A DNA stretch of 64,000 bases, from assembly GCA_963719855.1 (NCBI GenBank), contig CAVRDK010000002.1:1-64000 (forward strand), read 5' to 3'. Numbering within the stretch: position 1 is the stretch's first letter; every line of letters begins with the position of its first letter. Source of the stretch: CAIQPV01 sp963719855 (GTDB taxonomy: Bacteria > Pseudomonadota > Gammaproteobacteria > Burkholderiales > Gallionellaceae). Positions 46,080 to 54,747 of the stretch are shown here, one piece after another. Both the position numbers and the translations under genes were made by a program. Below the pieces are notes generated by a model. That model was not told the DNA's origin. It searched no databases and worked only from the letters and a program-made list of their open reading frames with translations.

Positions 46080-46712
46080 TTATAAATTGGCAATTTCAAA
46101 TGGGGCGGCATCGCCCTTGCCGCGCCGCATCAACACCGGCGTATCGCCGGTCAAATCAATCACCGTGGTTGATTCCAATCCGGTCGCACCGCCGTCCAGT
46201 ATCAGGTCAAGCTGCTGATCGAGATGGCTGCGGATTTCTTCCGCATCGTTCAGCGCCTGTTCTTCACCCGGCAGGATTAGGGTGGAGCTTAACAGAGGCT
46301 CACCCAACTCCTCCAGCAACGCCAGCGCCACCGGATGATCCGGGATGCGTATGCCGATGGAGTTACGCTTGGGATGTTGCAAACGCTTGGGCACTTCCTT
46401 GGTGGCATCAAGGATGAAAGTATAACTGCCCGGCGTGTTATTTTTCAGCAGGCGAAATTGCACGTTGTCCACTCGCGCATAGTGAGCCAACTCGGACAAG
46501 TCGCGGCACATCAGCGTCATGTAGTGGTTATCGTCCAAGCCGCGTATGCGACGGATGCGCGCCACTGCGTCCTTGTCGCCGAGATGACAACCCAGCGCGT
46601 AGCAGGAATCAGTGGGGTACGCGATTACCGCGCCATCGCGCACCATGGCTGCGGCCTGCTTGATCAGGCGCGGCTGCGGATTACTGGGGTGGATGGTAAA
46701 AAATTGTGCCAT
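46080..46712 (-). CDS. yciO: Sua5/YciO/YrdC family protein
   Basis: A 210-residue member of the Sua5/YrdC fold, closest in length and pattern to YciO. It has the ATP-binding YPTDSCYALGC, then RIRRIRGLDDNHYMTLMC, and a C-terminal LDGGATGLESTTVIDLTG. YrdC proteins make threonylcarbamoyl-AMP for tRNA t6A, whereas YciO itself has an uncertain role. The ATG at 46712 is chosen, because upstream codons fall in the inverted repeat. Confidence 0.9.
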   Translation of the reverse strand: MAQFFTIHPSNPQPRLIKQAAAMVRDGAVIAYPTDSCYALGCHLGDKDAVARIRRIRGLDDNHYMTLMCRDLSELAHYARVDNVQFRLLKNNTPGSYTFILDATKEVPKRLQHPKRNSIGIRIPDHPVALALLEELGEPLLSSTLILPGEEQALNDAEEIRSHLDQQLDLILDGGATGLESTTVIDLTGDTPVLMRRGKGDAAPFEIANL

Positions 46713-46737
46713 AAAATAAATTTCGCTCTGAAGCTCC

Positions 46738-46822
46738 GTAGGTTGGGTTAGCGGCTTTTTCGCGTAACCCAACATCATTAAAAACTGTTGGGTTACGCGA
46801 AAAAGCCGCTAACCCAACCTAC
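46738..46822. repeat. Perfect 37-bp inverted repeat
   Basis: Arms 46738-46774 and 46786-46822 are perfect reverse complements of 37 bp, separated by 11 bp. The left arm starts GTAGGTTGGGTTAGCGGC and ends TAACCCAACA. Similar TAGGTTGGGTTA phrases are known as frequent intergenic repeats in many proteobacteria. It lies between the PHP gene and the yciO-like gene, inside an otherwise tight run, and would form a strong hairpin in the transcript. Confidence 0.92.
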
Positions 46823-46825
46823 ATA

Positions 46826-47677
46826 TTATTTTTCCCACGCCTGCCACACCGGGCGGCAATCCAGTGGCATATCCGGCAAACGCCCCAGATCGCGATAGCT
46901 CTCCCCTGGTCCGTGGAAGTCCGAACCGCACGAGGCAAGCAAATCAAATTCTTTGGCATAACGGGCGAACTCGGCATATTGCTCCGGCGTGTGACTGCCG
47001 CTCACTACCTCTATTCCCCGCCCGCCCAGATCAAAAAACTCGCGCAGCAACTCGCGCAAAGTGGTGCTGCCCATTTTCTTGCGTCCTGCCGTGTAGCGTC
47101 CCGGATGCGCCAGCACGGCGACGCCGCCGCTACCGGTGATCCAGCCGACCGCATCCGGCAGAGCCGCCCATTGGTGCGGGACGAAGCCGGGCTTGCCCTT
47201 GACCAGATAATTCTTGAACACGCTGGCAACATCCTTGCAGTGGCCGCTCTCGACCAGGAAGCGCGCAAAATGCGTGCGCCCGATGAGGGAAGGATTATTT
47301 GCATAGCGGTAAGCACCTTCCAGCGCCCCGCCGATGCCACTCCTCGCCAGAGATTCCGCCATCAACTGCGCGCGCGCGCCGCGCCCGTTGCGGATGCCGT
47401 GCAAGCCTTCTGCCAAAGGCGGATACTTGGAATCAATATTCAGGCCGACGATGTGCAGCGTGTGGCTGCGCCAGCTCACCGAGATTTCCACCCCATTGAT
47501 GAACTGCATTCCGTGCTGCACCGCAGCCGCACGCGCCTCATCCAGTCCGGCGACATCGTCGTGGTCGGTCAGGGCCAAAACTTTCACCCCGCGTTCGGCG
47601 GCGCGCGCCACCAGTTCAGCAGGAGACAATAGCCCGTCCGATACGGCGGAATGGCAATGCAGATCGTAATCCAACAT
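46826..47677 (-). CDS. PHP domain phosphoesterase (RNase AM/YciV type)
   Basis: A 283-residue PHP-domain enzyme with the metal ligands in YDLHCHSAVSDG, ALTDHDDVAGL, NGVEIS, LAHPGRY and GSDFHGPG. Homologues hydrolyse 3',5'-nucleoside bisphosphates or mature the 5' ends of rRNA. The sequence supports the family but cannot decide the substrate. Its ATG overlaps the rnfH stop (TAATG). Confidence 0.9.
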   Translation of the reverse strand: MLDYDLHCHSAVSDGLLSPAELVARAAERGVKVLALTDHDDVAGLDEARAAAVQHGMQFINGVEISVSWRSHTLHIVGLNIDSKYPPLAEGLHGIRNGRGARAQLMAESLARSGIGGALEGAYRYANNPSLIGRTHFARFLVESGHCKDVASVFKNYLVKGKPGFVPHQWAALPDAVGWITGSGGVAVLAHPGRYTAGRKKMGSTTLRELLREFFDLGGRGIEVVSGSHTPEQYAEFARYAKEFDLLASCGSDFHGPGESYRDLGRLPDMPLDCRPVWQAWEK

Positions 47678-47973
47678 TATGCTTCGACACCTTTCTTCAT
47701 AGCCTTGCCTTCTTGCGCGCGCTGGCGGCGGATTTCCTTAGGATCGGCGATAAGCGGACGATAGATTTCGACGCGATCCTTGTCGCGCAATACCGCATCG
47801 GCCTTGCTTAGCTTGCCGTAAATGCCGAGCTTGTTTTTGGACAGATCGATCTCCGGGTGCTTTTCCAGAACGCCGGAAAGCTTGATCGCCTCGACCACTG
47901 TAGCGCCCTGCGCAGCCTGCACCTTGAGCAGCACCTGCTCGTGCGGCAAGGCGTAAATTACTTCAATGTTCAT
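47677..47973 (-). CDS. rnfH: RnfH family ubiquitin-like protein
   Basis: A 98-residue beta-grasp protein of the RnfH/UPF0125 family, starting MNIEVIYALPHEQVLLKVQ. The conserved KLGIYGKLSKADAVLRDKDR and VEIYRPLIADPKEIRRQRA follow. Role uncertain; in other species it lies in rnf or ratA operons. The ATG at 47973 is 4 nt after the ratA stop; a longer frame with an upstream MGNK start is possible. Confidence 0.9.
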   Translation of the reverse strand: MNIEVIYALPHEQVLLKVQAAQGATVVEAIKLSGVLEKHPEIDLSKNKLGIYGKLSKADAVLRDKDRVEIYRPLIADPKEIRRQRAQEGKAMKKGVEA

Positions 47974-47977
47974 TTTG

Positions 47978-48409
47978 TTACCCATAAATCTTTTCTGCAC
48001 GGTGGATAAAAGCATCCACAAAACTGTTGGCGATGTAATGGAAAACCGGCCCGAACACCTTTTCCAGCAACTTGTTGGAAAACTCGTAATGCAAGCGGAA
48101 TTGTATTTTACAGGCAGAATCGGAAAGCGGCGTAAATTGCCAACAGCCGTCGAGACGCTGAAACGGCCCGTCTTTTAGTTTAATGTCTATGCGATGCGGG
48201 GACTGCCGCACATTCTCCGTGGTGAAACTCTGCTTGATGTGATGATAATCAATATGTAACGTCGCAATCATAGTGTTCCCATCCACCGAAATGATGCTTG
48301 CCCCGCCGCACCAAGGCATGAACTGCGGATATTCCTCCGCACTGTCTACGAGGACAAACATCTGCTCCGCGCTATATGGAACCAGCATCGATTTTTCGAC
48401 TAACGCCAT
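47978..48409 (-). CDS. ratA: RatA-type START domain protein
   Basis: A 143-residue START/polyketide-cyclase fold protein with MALVEKSMLVPYSAEQMF, EEYPQFMPWCGGA and the C-terminal IANSFVDAFIHRAEKIYG. E. coli RatA can block 70S formation when overproduced, while homologues act in coenzyme Q use; the role here is not decided. It is divergent from smpB, as in most proteobacteria, and heads the minus-strand operon. Confidence 0.93.
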   Translation of the reverse strand: MALVEKSMLVPYSAEQMFVLVDSAEEYPQFMPWCGGASIISVDGNTMIATLHIDYHHIKQSFTTENVRQSPHRIDIKLKDGPFQRLDGCWQFTPLSDSACKIQFRLHYEFSNKLLEKVFGPVFHYIANSFVDAFIHRAEKIYG

Positions 48410-48698
48410 TGGGGTACCTCTAAAAATCCAACTTTGCGAGCATCCGCTATACGGATTGCCTGCTTAACCCACTTCGTCGCCATACTGCGTTGCTCACAAA
48501 AAATTACTTCTTGCATATCAATACAGATGCGGCGGCGCAATTTTTTGCTCGCGCCTTGCCTGCCATATAACCAGCCACTTGGTTACCGTTTTTGGGTGAC
48601 CTAGTGGAATGGCTAGTAGTTTCATCAGAACTTGAATTCTTAAAGGTACCCATAGTACGACCTGCTTAACAAACCAAAGCTGGTAGAATATACGAGAT

Positions 48699-49148
48699 AT
48701 GAGCATCATCCAAAATAAAAAAGCATTCCACGACTTCTTCATCGAAGACCGCTACGAGGCGGGGATCGTGTTGCAAGGCTGGGAAGTCAAGGCAATCCGC
48801 GCCGGGCGCGCCAACCTCAAGGAAGCCTACGTTACTATAAATAATGGGGAATTGTACCTGTTCGGCTCTCACATCAGCCCGCTAACCACCGCCTCCACCC
48901 ACATTCTCCCCGAACCGCTACGCACGCGCAAACTGCTGCTGCACGCGGCGGAAATCAACAAACTGATCGGCAAGGTGCAACGCGCCGGTTACACCCTGAT
49001 GCCGCTGGACATGCACTACAAGGGCGGACGCGTCAAACTGGAAATTGGCTTGGCGAAAGGCAAAAAAGAACATGACAAGCGCGCCACCGAAAAAGAGCGA
49101 GAAGGCAAGCGTGAAGCACAGCAGGCCATGAAAAAAGAACGTCGCTAA
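48699..49148 (+). CDS. smpB: SsrA-binding protein
   Basis: SmpB binds tmRNA and brings it to stalled ribosomes. The 149-residue protein has the OB-fold start MSIIQNKKAFHDFFIEDRYE, then GIVLQGWEVKAIRAGRANLK, and a basic C-terminal tail that senses the empty mRNA channel. Normal length. No ssrA gene was seen nearby. It is monocistronic and divergent from ratA. Confidence 0.96.
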   Translation: MSIIQNKKAFHDFFIEDRYEAGIVLQGWEVKAIRAGRANLKEAYVTINNGELYLFGSHISPLTTASTHILPEPLRTRKLLLHAAEINKLIGKVQRAGYTLMPLDMHYKGGRVKLEIGLAKGKKEHDKRATEKEREGKREAQQAMKKERR

Positions 49149-49207
49149 AGCGCAGCTCACTTGCGACGTTTGCCGGACTGCCCCGTCACGGCTTGAATCA
49201 GCGGCTA

Positions 49208-49867
49208 TCAATGCGAGACATAGTTGGCGAGTTTCTCCGTTGCCGTCTTATACAATTGACTTACTCTGGATTCGCTCAACCCCATTTCGGTAGCTGCCTG
49301 CCGTCCACTCATGTCGCACATGTTGCGCATAATGAAGACTTTTCTCTCATTGGGTTGCAAGTTTTTTAGGCAGGCGACCGCACGGGAATAAGCCTCGCGC
49401 CGCTCCACGACTGCAGAGGGATCCATGCGTGAATCGGGGATGTCTTGTTCTTCACCTTGTACGCCATCATCGGTCCGCACGAAATTGTAGCCGTAGGCAT
49501 CACCCAGAATGGTCGTGATGTCATCCACGCGCACCCCGAGCGCATCTGCAATCTCTCTTTTGGTGGGTTCTCTAAGCAGCAATGTCTGCAATTTCCCAAT
49601 CGTTTTCGCGACATTGTTGGCGCGTCTTCTAACGTGTTTATCAGCCCAATCGCCAGCCCGAAGACCATCCATGACGGCCCATCTGATTTTGTTTCCCGCG
49701 AAGGTCTGGAACGGAACACCCAAGTCTTCATCGTGTTCGCGAAATGCCATGATCAGCCCGATCATGCCGTCCTGAACGAGGTCGTCCAGCAAGATGTTAG
49801 CAGGCAATGGGCGGTGGATTTTTAGAGCGATTATCCTGACCCACGGCATGAAGTCTTTGATATCCAT
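49208..49867 (-). CDS. fliA: FliA/WhiG-family RNA polymerase sigma factor
   Basis: A 219-residue sigma-28 family factor. Region 2 (LLDDLVQDGMIGLIMAF) and region 3 (KREIADALGVRVDDI) are present, as is the region 4 helix-turn-helix (SGRQAATEMGLSESRVSQLY). FliA directs late flagellar and chemotaxis genes. No flagellar structural genes flank it here. At 219 residues it is a little short for FliA, so the name fliA is likely but not certain. It is convergent with smpB. Confidence 0.82.
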   Translation of the reverse strand: MDIKDFMPWVRIIALKIHRPLPANILLDDLVQDGMIGLIMAFREHDEDLGVPFQTFAGNKIRWAVMDGLRAGDWADKHVRRRANNVAKTIGKLQTLLLREPTKREIADALGVRVDDITTILGDAYGYNFVRTDDGVQGEEQDIPDSRMDPSAVVERREAYSRAVACLKNLQPNERKVFIMRNMCDMSGRQAATEMGLSESRVSQLYKTATEKLANYVSH

Positions 49868-50307
49868 GGATGTCCCGTAGCCGTAGTATTGTAATGGTGA
49901 AGTTCAACACGCACTTTTTGAATCTATCCTAAAAGTGGCAATTGATCCACGAAATAATTCTTCCATGATGAAGAATTGCCTCCTTAAACCGCTACGGTCG
50001 CATTCGTAACACACTAGACACGTTGCCTTTAGTCCTTTCCAGAATAATCGACCGTAGCGATCAAGTTACCATATCGACAGTATTGTGTTGGGAAGTTGCC
50101 TATCTGTCCAAGCATAATTGCAACAACTATTGACACATATAGGACATACTTAAGTTAAGGTTACAATGGATAATGTAAACTGGTAGCTTGCTTGTTGTGG
50201 CTCTGGAGCCTGATGAATATTTTTTCGGGTTGGCTGGTCACATCGGTGCTTTATCGTTGCTGATGATTTTAGAAATCATCAATTTAAAGACAGTAGATAT
50301 TATAGAA
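49868..50307. other. Intergenic region upstream of the efflux operon
   Basis: About 440 bp between divergent genes (the sigma factor and mdtA). It is AT-richer than its neighbours. A TTGACA occurs at 50130-50135, but no good -10 lies at 16-18 bp, so I do not call a promoter. Codons upstream of 50308 are open, but the sequence is not protein-like. No RNA gene seen. Confidence 0.45.
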
Positions 50308-51672
50308 ATGAACTCATTTGGCATGAAAAAGAAAATTCTCTGGATCGTTGCACTACTGCTTGTCTGCATCCTCGCCTTTTGGTTTTACAACAAGCCAGGC
50401 GACCAAGTTGGGAAAACGGGTGGCTCGAAGCGAGGCAACGGTGACGGCAAACCGCTGCCAGTACAGGCCGCCTTAGCAAAGAGCGGCGATATCGACGTTT
50501 CCATCAATGCGCTAGGCACTGTCACAGCACGTACTACGGCCACAGTTAAGGCACGCGTCGATGGCTTGTTGATACGCGTCCCTTTTCGCGAAGGCCAGCT
50601 TATCAAGGAAGGCGGGGTACTTGCTGAAATCGATCCACGACCTTTTCAGGTGCTGCTCGATCAGGCCAAAGGTCAGTTGATCCGCGACCAAGCGCTGCTG
50701 GATGAGGCCAAGCTTGACCTTGATCGCTACCGGGGACTGCTTGCGAAGGACTCCATCGCCAAGCAGCAGGTAGATGTCCAGGAAGCACTGGTGCGCCAGG
50801 ATGAAGGCGTGGTTAAGATGGATCGTGCTCAGGTGGATAGCGCTCAACTAAACCTCGATTTCACGCATATTACCGCACCAGTGACTGGGATACTGGGACT
50901 GCGCCAACTTGACGTAGGTAACATGATCCATGCTGCCGACACCAATGGTCTTGTGGTGATTACCCAGACCCAGCCGATCTACGTTATCTTCGCCATTCCG
51001 GCGGACAACATTCCGGCTGTACAAGCGCGCTTGAGGTCTGGTGAAACGCTATCCGTCGACGCACTCGACCGCGACAGTAAGAACAAACTGGCAACCGGAA
51101 AGCTACTGACTATCGACAACATGATCAACGTCAGCACCGGCACGGTCAATCTCAAGGCTGAATTTGTCAATTCCGACAACAAGCTGTTTTCCAACCAGTT
51201 CGTGAATGCCCGCCTGCGCCTGGAAACTCGGCATAACGCTATTCTGGCGCCAGTCGCAGCGATCCAGCGCGGCACTCAAGGTACCTTCGTTTACGTTGTC
51301 GGCAAAGATCAGGCGGTTACTATCCGTCCCGTCACGCTCGGGCCAGTATCGAGCGACATCGTCGCCATCGAAAAGGGAATCGCCACCGGTGAGCAAATGG
51401 TAACCGACGGCGCCGACAAATTACGCGAAGGCGCCAAGGTCGAAGTGACGACGCCGGGCGGGGGTGCGGGCACAAGCAAAGAACCGCATGGTTCCAGCGG
51501 CGGCTCCCCCGATGAGCAAAAAAAACGCTGGGCCGAGATGAACGCGCGTATCGACAAAGGTGAGTTCGGTGAAGAAATCAAAAAACTTCCCGAAGAAGAA
51601 CGCAAACAGCGCATGCGCGAAATGCGCCGCCAGCGCGAAGGCGGCGGAGCCAGCAGTCCTAATTCGCAGTGA
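50308..51672 (+). CDS. mdtA: RND efflux periplasmic adaptor, MdtA-like
   Basis: The membrane-fusion protein of a tripartite RND pump. From ATG at 50308 it has 454 residues: an N-terminal membrane anchor (ILWIVALLLVCILAFWFY), then the lipoyl and hairpin region (TVKARVDGLLIRVPFREGQL), beta-barrel and membrane-proximal domains (TAPVTGILGLRQLDVGN). The tail (about residues 405-454) is a charged, Lys/Glu/Arg-rich extension not usual in the family. A longer open frame starts at 50188 but is not protein-like. Its stop overlaps the mdtB GTG. Confidence 0.92.
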   Translation: MNSFGMKKKILWIVALLLVCILAFWFYNKPGDQVGKTGGSKRGNGDGKPLPVQAALAKSGDIDVSINALGTVTARTTATVKARVDGLLIRVPFREGQLIKEGGVLAEIDPRPFQVLLDQAKGQLIRDQALLDEAKLDLDRYRGLLAKDSIAKQQVDVQEALVRQDEGVVKMDRAQVDSAQLNLDFTHITAPVTGILGLRQLDVGNMIHAADTNGLVVITQTQPIYVIFAIPADNIPAVQARLRSGETLSVDALDRDSKNKLATGKLLTIDNMINVSTGTVNLKAEFVNSDNKLFSNQFVNARLRLETRHNAILAPVAAIQRGTQGTFVYVVGKDQAVTIRPVTLGPVSSDIVAIEKGIATGEQMVTDGADKLREGAKVEVTTPGGGAGTSKEPHGSSGGSPDEQKKRWAEMNARIDKGEFGEEIKKLPEEERKQRMREMRRQREGGGASSPNSQ

Positions 51673-54600
51673 ATCCGTCACGTCTCTTTATCCTGCGGCC
51701 AGTGGCGACGTCGCTGCTGATGGTCGCGATCCTGCTGGCAGGGCTGATGGCCTACCACGTGCTGCCGATCTCGGCGCTGCCCGAGGTCGATTACCCGACG
51801 ATTCAAGTCACCACGCTCTACCCCGGCGCCAGCCCGGACGTAATGACCTCGTCGGTCACGGCGCCGCTGGAGCGCCAGTTCGGCCAGATGCCGGGCTTGA
51901 ACCAGATGTCGTCGGCGAGTTCGGGCGGCGCCTCGGTCATTACGCTGCAATTCAGCCTTGCGCTGAGTCTGGATATCGCAGAGCAGGAAGTGCAAGCGGC
52001 CATCAACGCTTCCAGTTCCTTTCTGCCCACCGACCTGCCGATGCCGCCGATCTACAGCAAGGTCAATCCGGCCGATGCACCCGTCATTACCTTAGCGATC
52101 ACCTCGGCAACGCTGCCGCTGCCCAAGATCGAAGATCTCGTGGACACGCGGCTGGCGCAGAAGCTGTCGCAGTTGTCTGGCGTCGGGCTGGTCAGCATCG
52201 GCGGCGGACAGCGTCCGGCAGTACGCATCCAGGCTAACCCCAAGGCGCTCGCTGCAAACGGCATCAACCTCGATGACGTGCGCACCGCCATCGGCAATGC
52301 CAACGTCAACATGGCCAAGGGCAGCTTCGACGGCCCAATGCGCGCCTCGACACTAGATGCCAACGACCAACTCAAATCCGCCGCCGAGTACCGCGACCTA
52401 GTCATCGCCTGGAAGAACGGTGCGCCGATTCGTTTGCGCGATATCGCCGATGTCATCGACGGTGCCGAGAACGCACGGCTCGCGGCTTGGGCCAACAAGG
52501 CACCGGCCATCATCCTCAACATCCAGCGCCAGCCTGGCGCCAACGTCATCGAGACCGTTGACCGCATCAAGAAAATCCTGCCCGCTTTACAGGCGGCGCT
52601 GCCCGGCACGGTGGATGTCAATCTGCTGACCGACCGTACCACCACCATCCGCGCCTCGGTGCATGATGTCCAGTTCGAACTATTATTGGCGGTAGCGCTG
52701 GTGGTAATGGTGATATTCGTCTTCTTGCGCAATGTACCAGCGACGCTGATTCCGGCTGTCGCCGTGCCGCTGTCGCTGGTCGGCACCTTCGGCGTCATGT
52801 ATCTGGCCGGATTCTCCATCAACAACCTGACCCTGATGGCGCTGACCATCGCCACCGGTTTCGTTGTCGACGATGCCATCGTCATGATCGAAAATATCTC
52901 TCGCTACGTCGAGGCTGGCGAGCCACCCTTGCAGGCGGCGCTGAAGGGTGCCCAGCAGATCGGCTTCACCATCATTTCTCTGACCTTCTCGCTGATCGCG
53001 GTGTTGATCCCGCTACTGTTCATGGGCGATGTCGTTGGTCGGCTGTTCCGCGAATTCGCCATCACCCTAGCGGTCTCCATCCTGATTTCTGCCGTGGTAT
53101 CGCTGACGCTGACGCCGATGATGTGCGCTCGGTTGCTGCACCATACGCCGCCGGAGCAACAGGGCCGCTTCTACCGCGCCAGTGGTGCATTTTTCGACCG
53201 GGTAATCGCGCGTTATGGCGTTTTGCTCAACTGGGTACTCGACCGCCAAAGTGCGACGCTACTGGTCGCCATGAGTACGCTGGCGCTGACAGTGCTGCTC
53301 TACGTCTTAATACCCAAAGGCTTCTTCCCGGTGCAGGACACCGGCGTGATTCAGGCCATCACCGAAGCGCCGCAGTCGATTTCCTTCGCCGCCATGGCCG
53401 AACGTCAGCAGGCGGTGGCCGATGCAATGCTGGCCGATCCTGCCGTAGCGAGCCTGTCGTCGTTCATCGGCGTCGACGGCGCCAACATCACGCTCAACAG
53501 CGGACGCATGCTGATCAACCTGAAACCCAAGGCTGAGCGTGATGTGGACGCCAGCGGCATCATTCGCCGCCTGCAAACGCAACTCGACAAGCTCGGTAGC
53601 ATCACTACCTACATGCAGCCGGTGCAGGACCTGACCATTGAAGATCGCGTCAGTCGCACCCAATACCAGTTCAGCGTAGAGGACGCCAATCCAGACGAAC
53701 TCGCCCTGTGGGTGCCAAAAATCGTGGAACGCCTGCGCGGCGTCCCGGAATTACTCGATGTCGCCAGCGATACTCAGGATCAAGGCGTACAGGCCTATGT
53801 CGACATCGACCGCTCCAGCGCCGGACGGCTCGGCATCACCCCGGCTGCCATCGATAATGCGCTCTATAACGCCTTCGGCCAGCGCCTGATCTCGACCATC
53901 TTTACCCAGTCCAACCTCTATCGCGTTGTGCTGGAGGTTAAGCCCGGATTCCAGCAAGGCATCGCGGCGCTGGAGAGTATTTATGTCGTCTCGCCCAGCG
54001 GCAACCAAGTGCCGCTATCGTCCATCGCTCGTATTACCGAGAAGCCGACCCAGCTTGCCATCAACCACATCGGCCAGTTTCCCTCTTCAACCATTTCCTT
54101 CAACCTTGCGCCCGGTGTCTCGCTCGGCGAAGCGGTCGCCGCCATCCGTAATGCCAAGGGAGAACTCGACATGCCGATCAGCGTCGAGACCAGCTTCCAG
54201 GGCGCCGCGCTGGCCTTCCAATCATCGCTCAACAACACGCTGCTGCTGATTCTGGCCGCCATCGTCACCATGTACATCGTGCTTGGCGTGCTCTACGAGA
54301 GCTACATCCATCCGGTGACCATCCTGTCGACGCTGCCCTCGGCCGGGGTCGGTGCACTGCTGGCGCTGCTGGTATCGAAGAATGACCTCGGCATCATCGC
54401 CATCATCGGCATCATCCTGCTCATCGGCATCGTCAAGAAAAACGCCATCATGATGATCGACTTTGCGCTCAACGCCGAACGCGAGCATGGCAAGTCGCCA
54501 CGCGATGCGATCTTTGAGGCCTGCCTGCTGCGTTTCCGTCCGATCCTGATGACCACGATGTCGGCGCTGCTGGGCGCGCTGCCGCTGATGCTGGGCACCG

Positions 54601-54740
54601 GCGTCGGCTCCGAACTGCGCCATCCGCTGGGTATCACTATGGTCGGCGGCCTGCTGGTAAGCCAAGTGCTGACGCTGTTCACTACTCCGGTAATCTATCT
54701 CGCCTTCGACCGCTTTGCGCGGCGAACCCGCAGCACCTGA
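51669..54740 (+). CDS. mdtB: RND efflux permease, MdtB-like
   Basis: A 1023-residue inner-membrane proton/drug antiporter of the HAE1 RND family. The N-terminus MNPSRLFILRPVATSLLMVA is followed by the large periplasmic loops. The membrane part shows GFVVDDAIVMIENISRYVE and IGIVKKNAIMMIDFAL. GTG start at 51669 overlaps the mdtA stop by 4 nt. MdtB and MdtC form a mixed trimer (family knowledge). Confidence 0.95.
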   Translation: MNPSRLFILRPVATSLLMVAILLAGLMAYHVLPISALPEVDYPTIQVTTLYPGASPDVMTSSVTAPLERQFGQMPGLNQMSSASSGGASVITLQFSLALSLDIAEQEVQAAINASSSFLPTDLPMPPIYSKVNPADAPVITLAITSATLPLPKIEDLVDTRLAQKLSQLSGVGLVSIGGGQRPAVRIQANPKALAANGINLDDVRTAIGNANVNMAKGSFDGPMRASTLDANDQLKSAAEYRDLVIAWKNGAPIRLRDIADVIDGAENARLAAWANKAPAIILNIQRQPGANVIETVDRIKKILPALQAALPGTVDVNLLTDRTTTIRASVHDVQFELLLAVALVVMVIFVFLRNVPATLIPAVAVPLSLVGTFGVMYLAGFSINNLTLMALTIATGFVVDDAIVMIENISRYVEAGEPPLQAALKGAQQIGFTIISLTFSLIAVLIPLLFMGDVVGRLFREFAITLAVSILISAVVSLTLTPMMCARLLHHTPPEQQGRFYRASGAFFDRVIARYGVLLNWVLDRQSATLLVAMSTLALTVLLYVLIPKGFFPVQDTGVIQAITEAPQSISFAAMAERQQAVADAMLADPAVASLSSFIGVDGANITLNSGRMLINLKPKAERDVDASGIIRRLQTQLDKLGSITTYMQPVQDLTIEDRVSRTQYQFSVEDANPDELALWVPKIVERLRGVPELLDVASDTQDQGVQAYVDIDRSSAGRLGITPAAIDNALYNAFGQRLISTIFTQSNLYRVVLEVKPGFQQGIAALESIYVVSPSGNQVPLSSIARITEKPTQLAINHIGQFPSSTISFNLAPGVSLGEAVAAIRNAKGELDMPISVETSFQGAALAFQSSLNNTLLLILAAIVTMYIVLGVLYESYIHPVTILSTLPSAGVGALLALLVSKNDLGIIAIIGIILLIGIVKKNAIMMIDFALNAEREHGKSPRDAIFEACLLRFRPILMTTMSALLGALPLMLGTGVGSELRHPLGITMVGGLLVSQVLTLFTTPVIYLAFDRFARRTRST

Positions 54741-54747
54741 GATACCC

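Noticed and set aside
48518..48742. Minus-strand ORF between ratA and smpB
   Set aside because: It overlaps the smpB start and has no family pattern; treated as non-coding.
50130..50158. TTGACA as a -35 box upstream of the efflux operon
   Set aside because: No acceptable -10 at 16-18 bp spacing.
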